Source: an uncultured Alphaproteobacteria bacterium
GTDB lineage: Bacteria; Pseudomonadota; Alphaproteobacteria; RF32; CAG-239
DNA: 8,286 nucleotides
Reading direction: 5' to 3'
Assembly (NCBI GenBank): GCA_934271195.1
Contig: CAKQRB010000038.1
Location: 1 to 8,286 of the forward strand
The position numbers were made by a program, and so were the translations under genes. Under the pieces are notes generated by a model. The model was not told where the DNA came from. It did not search any database and was given only the letters and a program-made list of their open reading frames with translations. Below, piece after piece: positions 1-5,251 of this stretch (positions within the stretch are counted from its first letter, which is position 1; every line of letters starts with the position of its first letter).

Positions 1-42
1 AGTTTAGGAAACTGTTGCTCTATCCTGATGAGCTACGCCTGC
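1..42 (-). tRNA. tRNA-Arg (anticodon CCT), 3' part cut off by window edge
   Basis: Read on the minus strand from position 42, a 7-nt acceptor strand GCAGGCG is followed by TA, a D-stem pair GCTC/GAGC and an anticodon arm ACAGT-TTCCTAA-ACT. The loop places CCT at positions 34-36, which reads the arginine codon AGG. The variable, T and 3' acceptor parts lie beyond base 1, so the acceptor pairing cannot be checked. Confidence 0.88.
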
Positions 43-54
43 GTGCCTTAGTTA

Positions 55-83
55 GTTATAATGAAATCTTTACAACATTTCAA
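55..83 (-). promoter_or_regulatory. Putative sigma70-type promoter of tRNA-Arg(CCT)
   Basis: On the minus strand TTGAAA (83-78) and TATAAC (60-55) are separated by exactly 17 bases. Initiation would fall near position 48, a few bases before the tRNA 5' end at 42. The match to the consensus is good, and it sits back to back with the likely tRNA-Ser promoter. Confidence 0.6.
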
Positions 84-94
84 TAAAAAAACTA

Positions 95-123
95 TTGCAA
101 GAATTTTTAGTGTAAGATAAGGT
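95..123 (+). promoter_or_regulatory. Weak candidate promoter of tRNA-Ser
   Basis: TTGCAA at 95-100 is a fair -35 element. Seventeen bases on is TAAGGT (118-123), a poor -10; TAAGAT at 113-118 matches better but is spaced too closely. The same TTGCAA -35 appears before the tRNA-Arg(ACG) gene at the other end of the window, which lends some support. Confidence 0.3.
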
Positions 124-134
124 AGCCTCAGTTT

Positions 135-225
135 GGATAGATGGCCGAGTGGTCGAAGGCGCACGATTGGAAATCGTGTGTACCCCCAAAGGGTACCGTG
201 GGTTCGAATCCCACTCTATCCGCCA
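135..225 (+). tRNA. tRNA-Ser (anticodon GGA), complete with encoded CCA
   Basis: The acceptor strands GGATAGA (135-141) and TCTATCC (215-221) pair fully, followed by discriminator G and an encoded CCA at 223-225. The anticodon arm has stem CGAT/ATCG with GGA in the loop, which reads UCC and UCU serine codons. The long variable arm (paired TACCC/GGGTA) is typical of class II tRNAs such as tRNA-Ser. The T-arm has the GTTCGAATC signature. Confidence 0.96.
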
Positions 226-232
226 TTTTGAT

Positions 233-263
233 AAAAAAGACGCTTGGGAACAGCATCTTTTTT
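233..263 (+). terminator. Rho-independent terminator after tRNA-Ser
   Basis: AAAAAAGA (233-240) pairs with TCTTTTTT (256-263); inside that, GC/GC closes the stem beyond one C-A mismatch, around a loop of about nine bases. The run of six T ends the hairpin. It begins eight bases after the tRNA CCA. The A-run on the other side could let it work in both directions. Confidence 0.65.
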
Positions 264-396
264 CGTATCCGGTGGAAACGCGGGCTTTGCCGGCGGTTGA
301 CTTTGCAAAAATGACTATGGTAAGCTCGTTTTATGTTGGAAAATGCAAAATCTGAGGCAGTTACATAATTGCCGATTTTTGAAGAGGCACTTCAAC

Positions 397-504
397 AAAA
401 AAGGGGATGATTACTGCCAAAAAACAGTTCGTCAGAGCCCCACTCGAAATTTTTCGATTATTATAGCTTCCTTTCCAAATCAGATATATAATCAAAAATC
501 TCTT
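397..504 (-). ncRNA. tracrRNA of the type II-C system
   Basis: The plus-strand segment 461-487 is identical over 27 bases to the CRISPR repeat in crRNA orientation, so its minus strand is a perfect anti-repeat. Continuing on the minus strand there is a small hairpin TCGAA/TTCGA (457-444), which would be the nexus. Then comes a terminal structure in which GGGG (441-438) can pair with CCCC (406-403) around an inner hairpin ACTGTT-TTTT-GGCAGT (428-413). Six T follow (402-397), giving an intrinsic end. A promoter with a perfect TTGACA lies upstream (511-539), predicting a 5' end near 504 and a length of about 108 nt. By family knowledge this RNA pairs with each crRNA repeat and is bound by Cas9, with RNase III usually trimming the duplex. 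The anti-repeat location is secure; the exact ends are inferred. Confidence 0.88.
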
Positions 505-530
505 GTATTAAGATTATTAGTTGATAAACT
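487..530 (+). promoter_or_regulatory. Candidate cas operon promoter region
   Basis: Two plus-strand options are visible. The first is TTGTAT (503-508), 16 bases, then TAAACT (525-530) preceded by TGA, an extended -10; this predicts a leader of about 24 nt before cas9. The second is a perfect TATAAT at 487-492 at the end of the repeat-like segment, but with no credible -35. Either would overlap the tracrRNA promoter. The sequence alone does not decide between them. Confidence 0.35.
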
Positions 531-539
531 TAATGTCAA
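511..539 (-). promoter_or_regulatory. Promoter of tracrRNA
   Basis: On the minus strand a consensus TTGACA (539-534) is followed 17 bases later by TAATCT (516-511), which keeps the first, second and last bases of the -10 consensus. Initiation about seven bases on falls near 504, roughly 17 bases before the anti-repeat. It lies within 50 bases of the cas9 start codon and overlaps candidate cas9 promoter elements on the other strand. Confidence 0.65.
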
Positions 540-560
540 CAGGATTTTAAGGAAAGCACA

Positions 561-3560
561 ATGAAAAAGAAAATTTTTGGTTTTGATTTGGGAATTGCTT
601 CAATCGGTTGGGCTGTTGTGGAGTTTGATAATGAATATTTTGATCCGGAAACAGGAGAAGTGGTTGAAGGAAAAATCGTTAAATCAGGTGTGAGGTGTTT
701 TCCTGTTGCAGAGAATCCCAAAGATGGCTCTTCTTTAGCCGCTCCGCGCAGAGAAAAACGTTTAGCTCGCCGTATCTGCCGTCGAAAAGCAAGGCGTATG
801 GAGAGTATAAAAAGATTGTTTGTTGCCAAAAATTTGGTTTCTGATCTGAGAGAATTAAACGATCTTTATGCCAGTCAGAAAGGTGGAGATGTTTGGAATT
901 TGCGTATAAAAGGTTTGTCTGAAAAATTATCAAAAGAAGAACTTTTACGTGTCTTAACGCATTTGGCTAAACATCGCGGTTTTAAGTCTTATCGGAAAGC
1001 GGGGGAAGAAAATGATGCTGAGGGAGGAAGGGTTCTCAAAGCGATTAATGAAAACAAAAAGTTGCTTTCGAAAGACAATACTTTGGCTCAGGTTATTGTT
1101 GAAAGAGCAGGAAAAACAGGTAAAAAACGCAACTATACGGAATCTGATGCCAAGGGACTGGCAAAAGCCATTTATAATAACTCAATTCCTCGGAATGAAA
1201 TAGAACGGGAATTGAATTTGATTTATGCTGAACAAAAGCAATATGGCATTTTTAGTGAAGATCTGTTTGAAGATTTTAAGAAAATAGCTTTTAGATATCG
1301 GCCGTTGGGAAGTGTAGCCGATATGGTGGGGAATTGTACGTTTGAAAAAGGGGAGAAACGGGCTCCCAAAGAAGCTCCAAGTTCAGAATTTTTTGTTGCT
1401 TGGGGAAAAATCAATAATATGGCGGTTTATGAAAACGCTCAAAAACGATTTTTATCCATGGAAGAAAAAAAGGCTTTGTTTGAGCTTCTTAAAACGACTC
1501 AAAAAGTTAAGTATCAGACAATAGCAAAGAAGATTTTTGTCGGAAAAGATATTCAGTTTACTGAGGTTAATTATAACTTAACTCGTAAAAAATCTAAAGA
1601 CGGAAGCTCTAAAGAAGTTAATCCGGAAGATGCGGTTTTTTATGAAATGAAGGGTTGGCACAAGTTAAAGTCCTTATTTGAAAAAGATGCTTGGTCAGAA
1701 ATTAGCAAGGATATTTCTTTATTAGACAGAGTTGTCAATGTTGTCGCTTGTGAAAAAAATGATGAGAATATTATAAAGGGTTTGAAACATATAAACGTTC
1801 CTGAAAAATATATTGAAACATTTTCTTCTTTGACAACCGATAAATTTATTAACCTGTCTTTGAATGCTTTGTATAAAATTCTTCCTTATATGGTGCAAGG
1901 AATGAAATATAACGAAGCTTGTGAGAAGGCTGGGTATGATTTTAGAGAAAAGACGGATAAATTGGTTGAAAAAAAAGGAGTATTGTTGAGTGTTATTCCG
2001 GCGGAAAAACAGACAAAAGTTCCAGTTGTCAATCGGACAATATCTCAGTTCAGAAAAGTTTATAATGCCATGGTTCGGCAATTTGGCGCGCCGGATCAAA
2101 TAAATATTGAAACAGGGCGTGAACTGAAGAAAAATTATGAAGAGCGGCGCAAGATAATTAATAAAAATAAAGAAAATGAACAGGAAAGAAAAGAAGCTGA
2201 AGAAGAACTGAGGCAAGAAAATATTAAAGAAACTTCCAAAAACATTTGGAAATATCGTTTGTATCAAGAACAAGACGGAAAATGTATTTATTCCGGTAAA
2301 TCTATAGATTTGCGTCGTTTGGATGAAGAAGGCTATTTAGATGTAGATCATATTATTCCTTATTCTCGTTCTTTAGATGATTCCTTTAATAATAAAGTTT
2401 TATGTCTTTCTTCGGAAAATCGGATGAAAGGGAATAAGACACCGTTTGAATATATCCAGAATAAAGATGATTGGGAGGCTTTTGAGGCAAGAGTAAATCT
2501 TCTGCGTAACAACAGAAAAAAAGAAAACTTGTTAAATAAAAATTTCAATGACAGAGAATTGGAATTTAAGGAAAGAAATGCCAATGATAATAATTATATT
2601 GCAAAATATATTAAGCAGTATTTGGAAGATGGTTTAGATTTCAGCTCTAGTAATCGTCAGGATATTAAGAACCGCATTCAGATGAGAACGGGGTCTTTAA
2701 CGTCTTATTTGCGGCATTGCTGGGGATTGCACAAAGATCGTAATGAAAATGACCGACATCATGCCCAAGATGCCATTGTTATAGCTTGCGCGACTCAAAG
2801 AATGGTTAAATATTTGTCGACAGTTTCCGGCTTGTGGGAAAATAAATGGCAAGTGGCACAACTCAAAGACAATGGCGAAGCTTGGTATAAATCATTAAAA
2901 TATAAATTTTTGGAACCATGGAACGGTTTTCGAGAAGATGTTAAACAATCTTTGGATGAAATATTTGTTTCTCGTCCACCGCGCAAAAGCGCGACGGGAG
3001 AAATACATCAAGAGACAATTCGTTCTTTGAATCCCAAGCATAAAAATTATAATAAAAAAGATATTAAATCAGGAATTTTGGTTCGCGGAGGTTTGGCTAA
3101 TAACGGCTCTATGCTAAGAACAGATGTTTTTGTTAAGAAAAACAAGAAAGGTAAAGATGAATTTTATCTTGTTCCGATTTATTTGTCAGATATGGGAAAA
3201 GAGTTACCAAGCAAGGCTATTGTTCCTTTAAAATTTGAAGATGAGTGGTTGCAAATAGATGACAACTTTTCTTTTAAATTTAGCCTTTATATGGATGATT
3301 TAGTAAAGGTTAAAAAAGGCGAAAAAGAAATATTTGGCTACTTTAAGGGTACTGGTAGAACAACGGGCTCTATCACAATAGAAGCGCCGGATAGAAGTAT
3401 CATTACCCCTAGTATTGGCGTGAAAACTCAAGATGCTTTTAAAAAGTATTCTGTTGATCCTTTAGGAAATTATACAGAAGTCAAACATGAAAGCAGAATT
3501 CCTTTAACACTTATAAAATCTAACGCTCAAAGGTATAAGGAACAACAACAGAAAGGATGA
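561..3560 (+). CDS. cas9: Cas9 RNA-guided DNA endonuclease, compact type II-C form
   Basis: Effector nuclease that, with crRNA and tracrRNA, unwinds and cuts both strands of matching foreign DNA. The 999-residue length is in the compact II-C range, between Campylobacter jejuni Cas9 (984) and Neisseria Cas9 (1082). RuvC-I is at the N-terminus (FGFDLGIASIGWAV, Asp9), followed by an arginine-rich bridge helix (about 61-80). A helical recognition lobe runs to about 500. RuvC-II is INIETGREL (Glu517). The HNH domain contains LDVDHIIP (Asp596, catalytic His597) and Asn620 in SSENR. RuvC-III is DRHHAQDAIV (His734, Asp737). A lysine-rich C-terminal PAM-interacting region spans roughly 800-999. All catalytic residues are present, so both nuclease activities should be intact. 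AAGGA lies seven bases before the ATG. The stop is three bases before cas1, indicating one operon. The PAM cannot be read from the sequence. Confidence 0.98.
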   Translation: MKKKIFGFDLGIASIGWAVVEFDNEYFDPETGEVVEGKIVKSGVRCFPVAENPKDGSSLAAPRREKRLARRICRRKARRMESIKRLFVAKNLVSDLRELNDLYASQKGGDVWNLRIKGLSEKLSKEELLRVLTHLAKHRGFKSYRKAGEENDAEGGRVLKAINENKKLLSKDNTLAQVIVERAGKTGKKRNYTESDAKGLAKAIYNNSIPRNEIERELNLIYAEQKQYGIFSEDLFEDFKKIAFRYRPLGSVADMVGNCTFEKGEKRAPKEAPSSEFFVAWGKINNMAVYENAQKRFLSMEEKKALFELLKTTQKVKYQTIAKKIFVGKDIQFTEVNYNLTRKKSKDGSSKEVNPEDAVFYEMKGWHKLKSLFEKDAWSEISKDISLLDRVVNVVACEKNDENIIKGLKHINVPEKYIETFSSLTTDKFINLSLNALYKILPYMVQGMKYNEACEKAGYDFREKTDKLVEKKGVLLSVIPAEKQTKVPVVNRTISQFRKVYNAMVRQFGAPDQINIETGRELKKNYEERRKIINKNKENEQERKEAEEELRQENIKETSKNIWKYRLYQEQDGKCIYSGKSIDLRRLDEEGYLDVDHIIPYSRSLDDSFNNKVLCLSSENRMKGNKTPFEYIQNKDDWEAFEARVNLLRNNRKKENLLNKNFNDRELEFKERNANDNNYIAKYIKQYLEDGLDFSSSNRQDIKNRIQMRTGSLTSYLRHCWGLHKDRNENDRHHAQDAIVIACATQRMVKYLSTVSGLWENKWQVAQLKDNGEAWYKSLKYKFLEPWNGFREDVKQSLDEIFVSRPPRKSATGEIHQETIRSLNPKHKNYNKKDIKSGILVRGGLANNGSMLRTDVFVKKNKKGKDEFYLVPIYLSDMGKELPSKAIVPLKFEDEWLQIDDNFSFKFSLYMDDLVKVKKGEKEIFGYFKGTGRTTGSITIEAPDRSIITPSIGVKTQDAFKKYSVDPLGNYTEVKHESRIPLTLIKSNAQRYKEQQQKG

Positions 3561-3563
3561 TAT

Positions 3564-4466
3564 ATGGGATGGCGGATTATTCAAATAACAAAACCTTGCC
3601 GATTGAGTGTTAAAGATAAACAACTTCTTTATGCGCCTCAAGAAGGTGATGAGTTGAAAATTCCGCTGGAAGATATTTCAGTTCTTATTTTGGAAAACAA
3701 ACAGATAACTTTAAGCAACTATCTGTTTTCTGAATTATCCGAATATGATATCGTTTTCTTTTCCTGTGATGGTTGTCATTTACCTTCTGGAGTATTTTTT
3801 CCGTTTCATAATCATTCCAGATATTCTGAGATTGCTTGGCAACAGGTTGAAATGTCAGAGCCTTTGAAAAAGCGTTTGTGGCAGGAAATTGTTAAAGCAA
3901 AAATTAATAATCAGGCTATGTGTTTAGAAATTTTTAATTGTGCTAATTTTTCAAAACTGCGGGAAATTTCGAAGTTTGTCCAATCTGGAGATGTAAAAAA
4001 TTCAGAAGCATTTGCCGCAAATATTTATTGGAAAAGTTTGTTTGATAATTTTAATCGAAACAATGATGCTGATTTTCGTAATTCGGCCTTAAATTATGGC
4101 TATGCTATTATTCGCGGGTGTATGGCACGATCAATTGTCGGTGCCGGTTTGTTGCCTTGTTTTGGTGTTCATCACGTCAATAAGCTGAATCAATTCAATT
4201 TAGTAGATGATTTGATGGAACCGTTTCGTCCGTTTGTAGATTATCAAGTCAATAAAATGACTTTTACGAATAAAACGGAGTTAACACCTTTAGATAAAAA
4301 CTATTTAGTTGGTATATTAATGCAAAACTGTATTTTTAACAATGAAGAAATAAACTTGCTAAAAGCCTGTGAATTATCAGCGATAAGTTTTGTTAAATCA
4401 ATCAAACAAAAAGATGTTAAATATTTGCAAATTCCAATTTTAAAAAAATTACCACTTTTTGAATGA
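3564..4466 (+). CDS. cas1: Cas1, CRISPR adaptation integrase (type II)
   Basis: Cas1 is the catalytic subunit of the Cas1-Cas2 integrase, which inserts new spacers at the array end. The 300-residue length is normal for type II Cas1. The N-terminal beta domain occupies about 1-80 and the helical catalytic domain the rest. The metal-binding triad is visible as Glu148 (NSEAFAA), His204 (GVHHVN) and Glu219 (DDLMEPFRP); GVHH and DDLMEPFRPFVD are family hallmarks. The ATG lies three bases after the cas9 stop, and its ribosome binding site GAAAGGA is inside the last cas9 codons, so translation is probably coupled. No truncation or frameshift is seen, so the module looks able to acquire spacers. Confidence 0.97.
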   Translation: MGWRIIQITKPCRLSVKDKQLLYAPQEGDELKIPLEDISVLILENKQITLSNYLFSELSEYDIVFFSCDGCHLPSGVFFPFHNHSRYSEIAWQQVEMSEPLKKRLWQEIVKAKINNQAMCLEIFNCANFSKLREISKFVQSGDVKNSEAFAANIYWKSLFDNFNRNNDADFRNSALNYGYAIIRGCMARSIVGAGLLPCFGVHHVNKLNQFNLVDDLMEPFRPFVDYQVNKMTFTNKTELTPLDKNYLVGILMQNCIFNNEEINLLKACELSAISFVKSIKQKDVKYLQIPILKKLPLFE

Positions 4467-4502
4467 GGCTGTGGATAAATGGCAGTCGGAGGAGAACGTT
4501 TT

Positions 4503-4808
4503 ATGAGAATGATAGTCTTTTTTGATTTGCCAACGTTGACTAAAACGGATCGGAGAAATGCGAGTCGCTTTAGGAGTTTCCTCGTGAAGGATGGATACAC
4601 AATGTTGCAATTATCTGTTTATTCGCGGATTTGTAAGGGACAAGATGATGTCGATAAGCATGCAAAACGTCTTAAGTCCTTGATTCCTAAGGAAGGAAGT
4701 GTTAGACTGCTTACTGTGACCGAAAAGCAATATGTTTCCATGGAGATATTGGTCGGCACCTTAAAAAAAGAGGAAGAAATAGGTGATAAACAACTTTTAT
4801 TGCTTTGA
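4503..4808 (+). CDS. cas2: Cas2, CRISPR adaptation protein (type II)
   Basis: Structural partner of Cas1; a Cas2 dimer bridges two Cas1 dimers and holds the prespacer. I chose the ATG at 4503, giving 101 residues. GGAGGAG (4488-4494) sits eight bases upstream, and the protein then opens MRMIVFFDLP, the usual Cas2 N-terminus of a first beta strand ending in the conserved Asp8. An in-frame ATG at 4479 would add eight residues (MAVGGERF), but it has only a weak site before it and those codons contain the good ribosome binding site. The ferredoxin-like fold continues through QLSVYSRI and a late strand SVRLLTVTEKQY. It starts 36 bases after the cas1 stop and ends the cas operon. No csn2 or cas4 follows, which supports subtype II-C. 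Confidence 0.95.
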   Translation: MRMIVFFDLPTLTKTDRRNASRFRSFLVKDGYTMLQLSVYSRICKGQDDVDKHAKRLKSLIPKEGSVRLLTVTEKQYVSMEILVGTLKKEEEIGDKQLLLL

Positions 4809-4818
4809 AATTTTATTT

Positions 4819-4860
4819 AAAAAACACAATAACATGTTGAGAAATCAACATGTTATTGTG
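4819..4860 (-). terminator. Rho-independent terminator of the CRISPR array
   Basis: CACAATAACATGTTGA (4825-4840) and its exact reverse complement (4845-4860) form a 16-bp stem around a GAAA (plus-strand) loop. On the minus strand the stem is followed at once by six T (4824-4819), so it should stop transcription coming from the array towards cas2. On the plus strand no T-run follows, so it is not an obvious terminator for the cas operon. Confidence 0.85.
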
Positions 4861-4865
4861 TATGT

Positions 4866-5100
4866 AGTATAGCATATCTGATTTGGAAAGGAAGCTATAA
4901 CTTCCGGTACAAAGAAACGGAAGAAGAAAAGAGTATAGCATATCTGATTTGGAAAGGAAGCTATAACTCCCATTTTACAAGTACGCACTCAGCATACAGT
5001 ATAGCATATCTGATTTGGAAAGGAAGCTATAACTGATAGTGTGGATTTCCGCCGATTGCTGCGAGTATAGCATATCTGATTTGGAAAGGAAGCTATAACT
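4866..5100 (-). CRISPR. CRISPR array, four identical repeats and three spacers, read on the minus strand
   Basis: Identical 37-base units occur at 4866-4902, 4932-4968, 4998-5034 and 5064-5100, an exact 66-base period that leaves three 29-base segments (4903-4931, 4969-4997, 5035-5063). In crRNA orientation the repeat begins GTTATAGCTTCCTTTCC and ends ATATGCTATACT. This closely follows the Neisseria II-C repeat pattern and suggests a true 36-nt repeat with 30-nt spacers. Minus-strand reading is supported by the tracrRNA anti-repeat, the terminal -10 boxes and the terminator at 4819-4860. The spacers are distinct from one another, and I recognise no target for them. No repeat is degenerate, so the repeats themselves do not show which end is older. 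Confidence 0.97.
5064..5072 (-). promoter_or_regulatory. Extended -10 promoter element inside each repeat
   Basis: On the minus strand the last nine bases of the repeat read TGCTATACT, an extended -10 (TGn plus TATACT). It occurs in every repeat: here, and at 4998-5006, 4932-4940 and 4866-4874. No good -35 lies 17 bases upstream, as expected for extended -10 promoters. From this copy, initiation would be near 5057, giving a crRNA with about 23 nt of spacer. This matches the arrangement known for Neisseria meningitidis, where the repeat ends TGCTACAAT. The copy at 4866 would fire straight into the terminator. Confidence 0.7.
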
Positions 5101-5251
5101 CAAGCAAGGTGTATATATTTTTGCCGGCGGAGAATATATCGAAAACGGAAAAAGAATGATTATCGGACGCGGCCTCGGCACAAGCCTGCTGCCCGTCCGT
5201 TTTAACTGCCTGCCCGAGATATTGGTTTTAGACTCTGCGCTTGATGATTGA
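5099..5251 (+). pseudogene. C-terminal remnant of a metallophosphoesterase gene
   Basis: From the edge of the last repeat an open frame runs to a TGA at 5249-5251. About 50 codons read KQGVYIFAGGEYIENGKRM, then IIGRGLGTSLLPVRF, then NCLPEILVLDSALDD. The GRGLGTSLLPVRFNCLPEI pattern is what I know from the extreme C-terminus of YkuE-like calcineurin-type metallophosphoesterases (SRGLGTS.LPVRF..RPEI). These enzymes are about 250-400 residues and carry their metal ligands upstream, so none of the active site is present. The frame meets a TAA inside the repeat (5096-5098), and no other part of the gene is seen in the window. The segment is visibly GC-richer than the cas genes. Its end overlaps the convergent FAD gene by 24 bases, as a long-standing neighbour might. 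The family call rests on memory of the motif. Confidence 0.72.

Noticed and set aside
135..225. tRNA-Ser as an integration site for the CRISPR-Cas segment
   Set aside because: I found no direct copy of the tRNA 3' end near the right junction at 5100 or elsewhere, and no integrase gene in the window.
296..325. TTGACT with TAAGCT 18 bases on, a possible plus-strand promoter
   Set aside because: The -10 match is poor and no gene follows before the tracrRNA; likely chance.
149..355. 68-codon plus-strand open frame over tRNA-Ser
   Set aside because: It starts inside the tRNA and crosses its terminator; no ribosome binding site and no recognisable protein.
343..564. 73-codon plus-strand open frame before cas9
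   Set aside because: It runs antisense through the whole tracrRNA and into the cas9 start; no ribosome binding site was seen and the product is not protein-like.
1722..2273. 183-codon minus-strand open frame inside cas9
   Set aside because: Its Phe/Ile/Leu-rich product is the reverse reading of lysine-rich AT-rich cas9 codons; no supporting start signals.
4479..4502. Upstream in-frame ATG for cas2 (eight extra residues)
   Set aside because: The strong GGAGGAG lies inside these codons, eight bases before the ATG at 4503, and Cas2 proteins usually begin at the MRMIVFFDLP position.
4975..5181. 68-codon minus-strand open frame across the array
   Set aside because: It repeats the same peptide (SYSFLSKSDMLY) because it translates the CRISPR repeats; not a gene.
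5164..5199. GC-rich imperfect hairpin (CGGACG/CGTCCG plus two GGC/GCC pairs) followed by four T on the plus strand
   Set aside because: It lies within the conserved GRGLGTSLLPVRF codons of the phosphoesterase remnant and the T-run is short; probably a by-product of coding sequence, though weak termination is possible.
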